DNA from: Marisa cornuarietis
Lineage: Eukaryota; Mollusca; Gastropoda; Architaenioglossa; Ampullariidae
Direction: 5' to 3'
NCBI GenBank assembly: GCA_004794655.1
Contig: SMMW01000046.1
Coordinates: 1,958,001 to 2,022,000, forward strand
Length of the DNA stretch: 64,000 bases
A program made the position numbers and the translations under genes. Shown here piece after piece: positions 1-10,839 of the stretch. Each line of letters begins with the position of its first letter. Within the stretch, counting starts at the first letter, position 1. The notes under the pieces were generated by a model. The model saw only the letters and a program-made list of their open reading frames with translations, did no database searches and had not been told where the DNA came from.

Positions 1-1027
1 GACGAGGATTCAGACTGACCTACCAAGCTGTGCCCAGATCTTCAGGTAAGTCTACAATGACATCATTACAGGTGAGCCCAGTCCCACAGTTGCCACACTG
101 AGCGGCTACAGTGGTCTGCGAACAACAAAAAACACTGATGTCGAAGCAGATTGTAGTCATTTTGGTGTAAATTCATCTTATTGTTATCTCTATGAAACGT
201 CATTTCGATGACTTTCATGAATTTCGATGCCTTAGTGTCCACAATAATATGTTATTTATTTTAATATACTATGTAGTCACGCCATTAAACGAAAAATAAA
301 TATAAATTTTTATATGTAAAATATTCCTGTCTGTCCAGCATTATTACATACCGGTGATCGTCACATATTGTGCAGGTGTGGCAAGACCTTTAGTTGCTAC
401 TGGAGCTGCAGTGGGCAGTATTTCTTTTTTCATTGTTGTCATGGTGATCATAGTGGCTGTCAGACGAAGGAGATCCCAGCAGACGACACAGAATAGCTCC
501 GCCCCTATTACGACCATCACCCAGAACGCCCCTTACTCCAATCTACGCAATGATTGTACTACTACTACTACTACTCACGCTCATCTCGCTGTCCGTTATG
601 ACCCCCCTCCTTATAATGTCGTCTGTCAGTCGGGTACGGGCTACCCTGGCGCCAGTGGGTACGTCATCAGTGGTCAGCAGCAATACCCCCCAATGCCAAT
701 GGCAACAGCACAAGCATTTGTTACACCTTCAGCTTCCCAGGTGAGTTTCTTACTTTGATGTTTTAATGTCATTCAGTTTTACCCAGAGCATGACACTGAA
801 ACCTCGTGACAAAACACTTTTAGGTTTGAAAAACTAAACAGATTCCCACGGAGTTGTTTTATTGAACTATTTTGTTTATGTAATTGAAAAACATATTGGC
901 TTAATGAACAGACACTACTATACCTTGCACGTTAACACTTTGTTATAAATTATTATACCATAACTGAAAATATTTGATTATCGTACAGGTGAAAGGCAGT
1001 CACATCAACCAGTCCTTCAGAATGTAG
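1..1027 (+). CDS. Gene A (3' part): multi-CUB single-pass membrane protein, C-terminal end
   Basis: Partial gene cut by the window start. Coding pieces are 1-45 (end of a CUB domain, reading RGFRLTYQAVPRSS, phase 1 donor at 46), 376-740 (membrane and cytoplasmic exon) and 989-1027 (last 12 codons and TAG). The membrane exon encodes a roughly 22-residue hydrophobic helix (ATGAAVGSISFFIVVMVIIV), a basic stop-transfer stretch (RRRRS), a Ser/Thr/Gln-rich linker, and RYDPPPYNVVCQ with a PPxY WW-domain ligand. Its tail and last exon match gene B closely (VKGSHINQS against VKSSHINQS), so A and B form one subfamily. The family role is known only in general: CUB domains bind proteins or glycans outside the cell. 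The number of CUB domains upstream is unknown. Exon boundaries are well supported by paralogue comparison. Confidence 0.85.
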
Positions 1028-1700
1028 GAGATTGAACGAGTTCTCCATGGTGCGGATGACGACGACGGCAGCGTTTACCTCAACATTTCCTACTGGCCCC
1101 ATAATTTCCTACTGAAGTCGACCGACACGATGCAGGGAGGACAGGGTACAAACATCCTTTAGGCTCACGATGCTCACCTGTTGTGGGCAGTCACGTGTCC
1201 CTTGACTCACTTTCACTTGCACCAGTGTATGCTAAGGGGAGAATCGGTTTGCCTTAAACAGTTTTATCTGATTTAAAACAAATTTAGTCGAAGATGTTCT
1301 GAAATTGTGCATTTCTTCTCCTTCTCCTTTTTTTCTTCTTGTACTTAGTGGTAGTAGTAGTAGTAGCAGCTGCATTATCTACAGCTAGCATTAACTTAAT
1401 GGTTAATCCATTCTTGCGAGGTTCGAGGTTGTCGAGATAAAGGGTAGTTACAAAGCGAGGGGAGCCGATAATTATTTTATTGTTATTCTTCTGTTGCTAT
1501 GTTATTTCTTTTACCTCTTTTTTTGGCAAATTATCTTACATGTCGTCCAGTTAGTTAAGAAAAGTAATATGTTATAGCAAACTTAAAACCGTCTGTATTA
1601 AATGTGAACTTGTTCTTAACTATTACCACTTAAGCCTGTGAGAATATTTAAAAATAAAGTAAGAGACAATAAGGTCCATGCATTTGTCATTTTTTTTCCT
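1028..1700 (+). other. Gene A 3' untranslated region
   Basis: Noncoding continuation of the last exon. It is alignable by eye to the gene B 3' region (28809-29340), including the block around 1200-1270 and the block just before the AATAAA, which supports a shared transcript end. Confidence 0.6.
1653..1658 (+). terminator. Polyadenylation signal AATAAA, gene A
   Basis: AATAAA lies in a stretch conserved in gene B (29330-29335), including the preceding GTGAGAATATTTAA and the following GTAAGAGACA. Position and conservation make it the likely cleavage signal. Confidence 0.6.
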
Positions 1701-2440
1701 TTGAATTATCTGATAACTAAATAAATCATTGGAGAAGGACTCTATGTTCCTATGCCTATAATTATTAATTGTACTGATTACTTAGCCAGTTTTTTCTTCT
1801 ATTGTCATGTATAATAGTGTTATTATTTTACAGTTGTGAATAAAATGAAGATATGAAGTAGAAGTAACACCATCTTGTATGTGGGAGGATGGGATGGGTG
1901 CGTTGGGGAGGACTCTGCCCTCATACACGGTATTCATGGTTAGCATCATTTCAGCTTGAGTGTTCTTGTACATTAAACAATTGCAAACCAGCAGAACATG
2001 TTGTTGTAATATTCAGTTAACTTTACAAGGCAAAAGAAACATTTTCTTTAATCTTTGCTAATTATTTCTTCTAAAATATAAAACTAACAACTCTCAAAGA
2101 ACTGATACTGTATAGATGTTAAATATTTTATTTCAGTCGAAGACAGAGGTTTTGAAAGGTCAACAGTTAGCCGCCGAATATTTTACTTTAGATGTAGAAC
2201 ATTTACTGGAGGCTGGATGGTTTGCCATTATGTAGCCATACATCCTGGTTTGGCATAGAAACCTCAGAACTTAAATGCCAGACAGGCAGGCGGTAGGCAG
2301 GTGCATGACCAACGGCTAAAGATGACGCAGATTTTCAAGGCTAAGCCGATCACCATATTTTTCAATAAAGCTACCTACACCAAATGGGACCGCTGGGTGC
2401 AGGAAAATTAGAAACAGTTATGTATTTTGTAAATGATGAT
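1700..2440. other. Intergenic, AT-rich, nothing recognised
   Basis: Sequence between the gene A transcript end and the first LINE. Only short chance open frames are present, with no splice-supported or family-supported coding sequence. The last part may be LINE leader sequence. Confidence 0.4.
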
Positions 2441-5330
2441 ACTGTAATGTGGGACTTTTACTTAAACTTTCTGATAAGGATCTGGTAGAATATTTGAAAT
2501 CGTTTGATGTTGTATGCATAACAGAATCATATATTGAAAACATTATACAGTTAGACACTCTCTATCCAGTGGTACTTTGCCCCTGCTAAAAAACTTAGTT
2601 ATCGTGGCAGACCATCCGGAGGGGTTGTGGTCATGGTGATGAAACACTTAAACGATTTCAAATAACATATAAGTATTGCCCACGATCAATTAGTGGTACG
2701 TAATATGAACAGAAAACTAATGAATTTAGACAAAGATGTAATTTGTTTATGTATTTATATACCACTGTACGACTCAACATTTTAAAAATCCACGAACAAC
2801 ATCGACGGTATTGATGCTTTAGAAATGTGCCTCTCAGACTTAAGAGAAATAAAAGAAGACACGTCTATTTTTAGCTGCACTGGGTACAGGGGAAGCCCAA
2901 GAGAAGCGAACACGTGCAGGTTGTGAAATAGAACAGGATTTGAACAACGCCATGGGGCTTTTGTGAACTGTCTTCAGTCGGCTGCGACATGCATGAAGAA
3001 AAGAATCTTTGTAAATAATCTTAAAAAAATATGTAAAATGGTTTGACCATGAGTGTGTAGAAGCCAACAAACTACGCAAATTCATGCGCAAGATATTCAA
3101 TACAGCACGTGAAAGCAAGACGTCAGTATCAGAGAATAATCAAGGAGAAAAAGAAAAAAATTAAAAGATGAAAACAGAGCGATTGTCACTACAAATAAAA
3201 AACACAAAGCTTTTCTGGACAGAAATTAACTCATGTCTTAACAAGAAAGACAGGAAAACAGCGAGCAAAAATATTATTGGAGATGAATGGATGAACCACT
3301 TTATTGAAGTTTTGAAATCGGATAATGAGAGCTCTCCCAGATTAAACCTCTCTGATACTGACCAGCTGCTTGCGGTTGAAGCATTAGATGAAACTATAAG
3401 CGAAAACGAGGTGTGCTCAGCAATCAGGGGCCTGAGCTCTGGAAAAGCATGTGGTGTAAATGTTAAAAGTTGCCGAAGAGCACGTACTGGGCTTTCTGAC
3501 TAAATACTTCAATAATATGTTTGTATATGGGAAATGTCCTGAACTATGGAAAGAAGCTGTCATTGTACCAGTCTTCAAAAAAGGAGAGCGAGGGTCCCCC
3601 AGTAACTACAGAGGAATCTCGGTACTGAGTGTGATTGGTAAATGTTATACTTCAATCCTGAACACTAGGCTGTATGAATGGCTGGAAGAAAACAAGATTA
3701 TCCCAGAATCACAAGCAGGATTTAGAAAGGGATACTCTACAACTGACCACATATTCTCGTTATATGCTATTGTCCAGAAATACCTTAATAAACCAGCTAA
3801 ACTTTACACATGCTTTGTGGATTTAAAGATGGCCTACGACTCAGTCCAACACGAAGCTCTCTTGAGAGTATTAATTAAATCCGGAATATCCGGACATTTT
3901 ATCAGAGCAGTAATGGCGATGTCTGACTCCCTGAAGGCTCGCATACGGACAAAAACTGAACTCACTGAGTCCTTTCACTGTCCCCGCGGCCTCCGACAGG
4001 GGTGTGTAGCTAGCCCAACCCTTTTCTCTATTATCATGAATGAAATAATCGATACCTTGTCTGCCGAAGGTAAACACGGTATTCAGCTTTGCCCTGGTCT
4101 AGTTGAACTGTTCATTCTGATGTTTGCAGACGACCTGGTACTCTTATCAAGCACACCAGCTGGTCTCCAAAACCAGATAAACTCCTCACTAACTCATGGC
4201 AGAAGCTAAGACTAGAAATCAACTGTAGCAAAACTAAAATAGTGGTCTTTAGGAAAGGGGGATTTTTTGGGGAAAGATGAGAAAAGTAATTTTAGGAGAA
4301 ACGGTCCAAGAAGTAAACAGCTACATATACTTAGGTTTTACTGTTTACGACAACCACGAGTTCATTCTAAGGGGTTAAGTAGTTAGAGATCAAAGGGGAA
4401 AATGCTACCTGTGACATAGAGCCTTAAAAAATATTGACAACATGAGTTTTTAAACTTTTTGATGCTTTAGTACAACCAACTCTTCTACATGCATCCGAAG
4501 TATGGGGACTTTCTTCATGATAATAGTCCTGTCGAAAAAGTACATCTTTACGCATATAAGAAATTTTTGAATGTTCCAATACATACACCATCCGATATGA
4601 TATATGGGGAACTTAGCTCGTAGTCAGCTGCTACATGAGAACTATCAAATTCTGGCTCCGATTGACAAAAATGTCCATGGACCGTATACCTTAACAAGCG
4701 TATAATTATCATTATTTAATCTTGATGCACAAGGCAGAACAAACTGGATAACAAAAGTGAGAGTAGCCTTAGAATCTATTGGTTTTAACCAGGTATGGTT
4801 AAATCAAGGAGTAGAAGACCATCAAATGTTTCTGACTACTCTAAAACTTAGTACTCAGCAAACATGGGGTGTGAACATGAGGCACAGTGGACTTTTCCTG
4901 TTATACAGATTGCATAAATCCACCCTCATGCTAGAAATGTACATTGATTATGTAAAAGTAAAAAAAAAATTGCAGGGATATTTTAATACGATTTCGTCTA
5001 GGAGTGAGTCATATAAATACCCACAAAAATAGTTTTTACAAGATAGGACAGAAAACACAACTAAATGTCCTTACTGGATAAATTTGATAGAGGATGAAGC
5101 CCATGTTCTTCTCCACTGTCCCAGGTATGTAGACGTTCGGCCAAAATATCTCAAACATGTCACAACACAAAATGAAGAACAATTTCTTGCTCGAGTACTA
5201 TCATGTGATAATGCAAGAAGACTGACAACTGGTATGGTTTATCACAAATGGTTCAAGATAAGAAGGGAGACAAGCGAAGCCGATATAATAATAATAATGC
5301 GAACTTATAATGCGCAGAATCACGAATAAG
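2440..5330 (+). mobile_element. Degraded non-LTR retrotransposon (LINE), 5' and 3' decayed
   Basis: Order along the + strand: endonuclease relics (FDVVCITESYIEN near 2490-2540; LSYRGRPSGGVVVMV near 2600-2640), a linker (WFDHECVEANKLRKFMRK near 3040), then reverse transcriptase in two overlapping frames, 3168-3503 and 3460-4209. RT motifs visible are KKGERGSPSNYRGIS, ESQAGFRKGYSTTDH, CFVDLKMAYDSVQH, GLRQGCVASPTLFS and the catalytic MFADDLVLL. After 4209 the frame is broken repeatedly but can be followed: LRLEINCSKTKIVVF, FDALVQPTLLHASEVWG, and a C-terminal EDEAHVLLHCPRY segment near 5090. Frameshifts and stops make it inactive. The clade is not assigned. It abuts the oppositely oriented LINE at about 5284. 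Confidence 0.85.
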
Positions 5331-8010
5331 ATAGATGGCACTCTCTGCGCAGTACAATTTGATAGAACGAAACATAACAACCAGTAGACAGTGAGGTACA
5401 CATAGGGACACTGAACAACATAAAGATGAGGTACAAGTCAGGAATAGTACTTTGTAAAAAGATATGTTTTAAGACAGCGTTTGAAAGCGGCCTTAGAGGC
5501 TGAGTGGCGAATGTGATGTAGAGAGTTCCACTGCTGAGCAGCACAAAGGGAGATCATCCGTTGTCCGTATGTGACTGTCTTTGTGAGAGGGAGGGATAAA
5601 ATGCGGGAGTCTGATGAGGAGCGAAGGTTTCGGGCAGGAGTTTTTACAGACAAGATTTCATTAAAGTAACTGGGGGAGTGACCTTCGAAGAAACCATAGC
5701 AGAGAGTTGAGAGCTTGTAGTCTATTCTAGCCTTAACTGGTAGCCAATGAAGAGAGCGAAGAAGTGGTGAGACATGATCACGTTTGCGAGTCCGAAAAAC
5801 GAGACGAGCAGCTGAGTTCTGGACCTTCTGAAGCTTATCAAGGAGGTATTGAGGACAGCCAGCAAGAAGAGAGTTGCAGTAGTCTAGTTTAGACAGAATA
5901 AACGAGCAGATAAGAATTTTGGTGATTGAGTCGGACAGAGTATGGCGAATGGAGCTGATCTTCCGGAGCTCATAGTATGCAGATCGACAAATGTGAGAGA
6001 CATGTTTATCAAGAGACATGTCAGCAGACATTATGTAACCTAAATTACGTGCCGAAGTTACAAAAGGAACATCGGCATCGCCTACCCGAACAGAAACAGG
6101 CAGTGAAGGGTGAACCCTGGCTCTCCTCTTTGAAAAAAGTAAAGCTTCTGTTTTTCCATCATTTAGCTTTAACTTGTTGTGGGTCATCCATAGCCTAATA
6201 TCCGAAATACAATCTTGGATGCTCTGGATAGTAGTGTGAGCCTGAGAAGGAGAACAACTGGTATATAGCTGGATGTCGTCAGCATAGGATTGATGGGATA
6301 TAGAGTGAGATTGAATTAGAGTGGTAAGTGGCTTCAAGTACAAGATGAAGAGGATGGGACCAAGTACAGAGCCTTGTGGGACTCCTGAGTGAATAGACAC
6401 AGGTGCAGACACGCAGCCATCCACTATAACTGACTGAGTCCTATCTGAGAGATATGACTGAAACCAGCTGAGTGGGGAGCCTGAGATGCCATAGAGAGTA
6501 CTGAGTCTGTGAATGAGAGTAGTGTGGTCTATGGTATCAAAGGCAGCAGACAGATCTAACATGGTGAGAAATGAGATGTCACCTCTATCCAGAGCAGACA
6601 AAATGTCGTTTGTCACTTTTAGCAGAGCAGTCTCAGTGCTGTGAAAAGGGCGATAAGCAGATTGTGATGGAGAAATCAAGTTTTCAGAGTTCAGATGGGA
6701 TAGATGTTGCTTGAGAACTATTTTCTCAAGGATTTTAGACAGAAATGGTAAGTTTGAGACTGGACGGTAATTGTCTAATACATTGATGTCGAGGGTAGGC
6801 TTTTTTAACAGCGGCTTCACTAAGGCTGTTTTAAAGGTGGAAGGGAAAAAGCCAGAAGTCAAGCTATCGTTGACTATTTCTGTTAGGCCAGGAAGTAGGA
6901 CATCAAGACAGTCTACCAGTAGAGGGGTGGGAACTGGGTCCAGTGGACAGGTTGTGGGTTTTGACTGGAGTATCATGGTCTTAAGCTCGCTTTCCGAGAT
7001 CGGCTGAAAGGAAGGAAAAGAGCACTGTGGCCTTGCCATATGGTCGATGTGGCTAGCGGGATTGTGCACAGACAGCTGATCAAGTTTAAGCCGAATGTCA
7101 AGAATCTTCCGGACAAAAAACTTGCTGAAGGCCTCAGGGAGTAAAGCAGGTGCAATGACTGCAGGCAGTTGCGGCCTGTTAGTGCGGCCCAGCAGATGGT
7201 TGCAGGTCTTAAACAGGCTTCGACTCGACGAGCAAGTGCCGATGTGAGCACGAATGAATGCAGTTTTGGCTGAATGAACAAGGTGAATGACTGAACGCTT
7301 GGCAGCATTTAGCATCTGCTTGTGGACGGTCAGCCCAGACCTATGCCACAACCTCTCAGCTCGTCGCCGCTCCGCCTTAGCTCTCCGCAGCTCAACACGA
7401 ATGTTAGGGTACCATGGCGCGTGTTTCCTGGGGTGAACTTGGGTACACACAGCAGGAGCATGGACTTCTAGCACGGAGCGGAGAACAGCCACGAGCCTTT
7501 CACCAGAAGTTGAGGGGCAGAGAGGAAGTTCGGTTCTCAGGTCTTCACGAAACATAGACATGTCCATGTCACGAATACGACGAAGAGTGCGAAACACTGG
7601 TGTGAGCGGTGGGTGGCTGGCGGACAGATCAAACCGCACACAGTAATGGTCTGAAGAGAGCACATTGGAGACTGTAACTGTATGTATCACTTGATCAACA
7701 GGTCTGTGCACCACCCAATCCAGGATATGTTGTTTCACGTGTGACTGACTGGGTGAACTGGAAGACATCAAGCAGATCTGTTATCTTCTTGGTAAACTGA
7801 TGGTTTTCCTCATCAAAATGAACATTAAAGTCACCCACTACCACAGGTATGCCACTGAGCGTATTGAAGTGGTCAAGCAGATCACGAAATTCCGATAGAA
7901 ACATATTATTTGTCAATTTGTTTGCTATATTTGGTGGTGGTCTATATAAACACATAAGGTGAACTTCTCTGTCTGATAGTGATATATGCGAAGTGTGATT
8001 GATGCCCCCT
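5284..8010 (-). mobile_element. CR1/L2-group LINE, 5'-truncated, nearly intact RT ORF
   Basis: The minus-strand ORF 7771-5438 (777 codons) holds the endonuclease C-terminal half (HILDWVVHRPVDQ, LSSDHYCVRFDL), then a full reverse transcriptase: DNYRPVSNLPFLSKILEK, QSAYRPFHSTETALLK, FLTMLDLSAAFDTIDH, SGVPQGSVLGPILF and catalytic SYADDIQLY. More endonuclease lies in another frame at 7955-7695 (CLYRPPPN, VVVGDFNVHFD), so one frameshift sits near 7750. Coding similarity starts near 8010 (about codon GIN before HTSHIS), inside the endonuclease, so the copy is 5'-truncated as expected from incomplete reverse transcription. The 3' end carries a short ATT-repeat tail (5285-5297, read on the minus strand). 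It lies against the 3' end of the preceding LINE, suggesting insertion into it. RT motif wording is typical of the CR1/L2/Rex1 group; the exact clade is inferred. Confidence 0.9.
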
Positions 8011-8586
8011 GTTTATATATATTCATGATGCTCTACATGTGAAATGTGTTTTGATTCAGAATATCGACTTTAGGAAGTGGCACAGAATATATATATATAT
8101 ATATGTAGAATAGTGGTGAACGGGTATAAATGGAGAGGTGATTGGATGAATGAGAGGATGATGTCTGTGTGCTCATCCTGTTAAAGTGACAATGGCTGAA
8201 ATGACATTAAGTCAATAAAATGTTCGAGTTCTCTCTCTCTCTCTCACACACACATACACACATAGATAACATGACATAACTGAAGTCTTATTCATGACGT
8301 TATATGTGTGTATGTTAGCGACTGTCGGATATAAGCCTTATATTTTCTTTCTTCAAGGTTTTCCCTCCAATGGTGATATTTTCTTATAGAAGAAGTTTGT
8401 ATAGCTTAATCTTTATTTAATTGTTGCTCATTTACTGTAAATTAGGTGTAGACTGCTATAAAATCTTTATCTTCAGAATAGTGCTGTAGATCCTAGGTGT
8501 GTGCAATTTTTCCTTATGTTTTCTATTATTAATGAAATGTAGATATCGCCAGTCGAATGATAACTTGTAGTCATACTGTTATATAC
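8010..8586. other. Intergenic with short simple repeats
   Basis: Contains (TA)n near 8088-8104 and (CT)n/(CA)n near 8231-8255. An AATAAA at about 8212 has no gene attached. No coding sequence recognised. Confidence 0.4.
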
Positions 8587-8808
8587 TGCACCATTTACAA
8601 CACTGGCAGCAGCCAACACCAAACAGAGAGAGAGAGAGAGACTGAGCGACAGTTCGGGTTATTCAGACATTGAAAGTCTGCATTTCTCGTGCTGAAGTAG
8701 CCGTTTTTCAGAACCACGAGAAATGTTTCATCGTCCCAATAATCCAAAATGTCGCTCACACTCTCTCTCTGTTTGGTGTTGACTGCTGTCAGTGTTGTGA
8801 ATGATGCA
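8587..8808. repeat. Long imperfect hairpin (inverted repeat, about 220 bp)
   Basis: The left half, beginning TGCACCATTTACAACACTGG, is mirrored by the right half ending GTGTTGTGAATGATGCA. Further in, CAACACCAAACAGAGAGAG pairs with CTCTCTGTTTGGTGTTG, GAGCGAC with GTCGCTC, and CATTTCTCGTG with CACGAGAAATG near the centre. The complementarity therefore runs through almost the whole element, unlike a transposon with short end repeats. It could be a hairpin-type MITE or the template of a structured RNA. Confidence 0.7.
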
Positions 8809-9179
8809 CTAGTGTGACGTAGTACTCTGTTAACGGCGCTTGTTGATTGCAGGTGTGAATCGTAGCGAATGATGAGCGTATGGGTTTTTCAGGCTTAAAT
8901 GTACAGGTTACTTTTATACCGTCTATATCTAGCGATATCTGCGAAACAGTCGTCTCCAGGTGACATTAACACTTGATTTCACTTTGGTTTGTCTGCTCTG
9001 GTGCTCGGAGTTAACGTCTTTGCAAAGTTTTATGTTTTCAAAACAAACCCCACTGAGTCAAATCAAGAAACTACTTTTGATACAATAATTCCCGATTGAG
9101 TTGGAAAGCCCACGATAGCTGTCAGAAAATCTTAATTTCCAGTTTAAGAGTAAATAAAATATCACGAAGCGATATTCTC

Positions 9180-9302
9180 GACTTACAAGACAATGTGACT
9201 TACAAAACCCTGACTTACAAGACATCCTATGTAAAAGGCACCCTGACCTACCAGACATCTTGACTTACGAGACAGACTCCAGCAGCAGCAGCAGCAGCAG
9301 CC
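9180..9302. repeat. Short diverged direct repeats and (CAG)n
   Basis: The unit GACTTACAAGACA recurs about five times with small changes (9180-9275), followed by (AGC)n at about 9282-9302. No coding potential is claimed. Confidence 0.5.
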
Positions 9303-9588
9303 AGTCGGAAAGTTGATAAACTCGACAGCACTCGATCGTGACTGAAGTTTTTTCATGACATTTTGGTACTAACCTGCTCTATGCATGCGCGAATATCCCA
9401 ACGCGGTTTTCAACAATCAAATCTTGAACTCAGCCGAAAGTTTTCTCTGCTCATTCTGCCATAGTAAAGAGTTTCACCTAAGCCCCACCCAAGGGTATAA
9501 CTCTAACCCTAACCCTAAGCTAAACACCAGAGTTTCTTATTTGTCAAATTTACAAGTTAAAAAATATACGAGGCTACATGTGCGCGCA

Positions 9589-9596
9589 AACGCACG

Positions 9597-9651
<55 letters not shown>
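9589..9651. repeat. (CA)n microsatellite
   Basis: A run of GCAC then pure CA/CACA. Comparable GT/CA runs occur at about 10790-10838, 32067-32113, 38888-38933, 41328-41388 (interrupted), 43329-43353, 43755-43818, 49374-49455, 52939-52994, 53832-53872, 55397-55473 and 59796-59841. They create false open frames such as poly-CV or poly-TH. Confidence 0.9.
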
Positions 9652-9653
<2 letters not shown>

Positions 9654-9954
9654 AAGCTCTCTAGAACAATAAAAAACTAAAAATCAAAATGAGAAAATAA
9701 AGATAAAAAGTGTCCAAAGAAAAATCGAAGCAGTAGCCTACCAATTCAAAACTTCCAAACCGTTCGTCTCATGCACTACGCCACAGCAGCTTCAGTCACT
9801 GCACAATCGTTTTAAAGACTACATTCTGATTAAAAGAAAAACTAACAAGCAAATGAAAAAAATTGCGCATGCGTGCGAAAAAGTAATATAACAATTAATA
9901 AATCACCGGGTGAACAGAGTCAGTGACCAGAGACCTACATCTTTACATTTTTGT

Positions 9955-10471
9955 CATGGGCCTTGCCAGCCAGTCCTCTCGCAAGTTACAGGTGAGGGTC
10001 GGTCAGCCTCACGATAAACATTCCAGTGATTCACAGATTACACAGGGTTTGTAGTGTCGCACAGGTGTCGTGTAGATAATTAGTCTTTTTTCTCTCTCAC
10101 TCACCATAGTCCGTGATTGATTCCTACAGGGTCCGCTGTATTCCAGCTCCCAGACCATCCTACCTGAGCACATGAGGTAACGGACTTCCCACCGTTTTCT
10201 TATCTACAGGAAATTTGTGAACGTGAATGTGTCTACCACTGTGACCCAATGTAGGGCAGGGAGATAACCGAATACCGAGTCATCTAGGGGACGGGTGGCC
10301 ACTCCTGATAACGGTCTCGGTCTGTCGTCTGTATCACTGACTTCACAGTCTTGCGAAATCCATGGAGAGCTCAACCTGTTTTTGTGCTGCTTGTGACCGG
10401 CTTGGGGTTAAACCCTCAATAGACAACATTTAAGAGGATTTTTGAACAACCAAAAGCAGACAGAAGGCATC
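9955..10471 (+). promoter_or_regulatory. Upstream block and 5' leader of gene B (shared with C and D)
   Basis: Sequence before the start codon is alignable to the regions upstream of gene C (37910-38587) and, over its later part, gene D (54705-55052). Shared landmarks are CATTCCAGTGATTC, GGACAGGGAGATAAC-like, GACGGGTGG, and CGGCTTGGGGTTAAACCCTC about 70 bp before the ATG. The presence of this block in front of three paralogues suggests it was duplicated with the genes and includes promoter and 5' UTR. No TATA box or transcription start could be fixed. Confidence 0.55.
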
Positions 10472-10784
10472 ATGGGAGGTCGGACATTGTGTTTGATCGC
10501 TTGGACCATCGCTGTAGGTGTACTGACAGGTAAGTAGCTAGCTTGAGTATCAAATGTACTGCTGGCGGATGGTATGTTGTAATCAATGTTCAAATAATAA
10601 TGAGTAAAGAAAACAGTCACGTGTTTCCATCAATGACTGTTCGAGTGCAAAGGTCACAATGAAATACATTCAGGAACCAAACACGTGTTAAAACACTGAC
10701 AGCGTTACTGAGCAGCTTCGTAGCAACATTATTATGACAAAATGTTAGAAGCCGTGTTTATTACTACTAAAACTGACTGGCATC

Positions 10785-10839
<55 letters not shown>

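Noticed and set aside
9502..9520. Telomere-like CTAACCCTAACCCTAA
   Set aside because: Only two to three units in an interior unique region; too short to call an interstitial telomere block.
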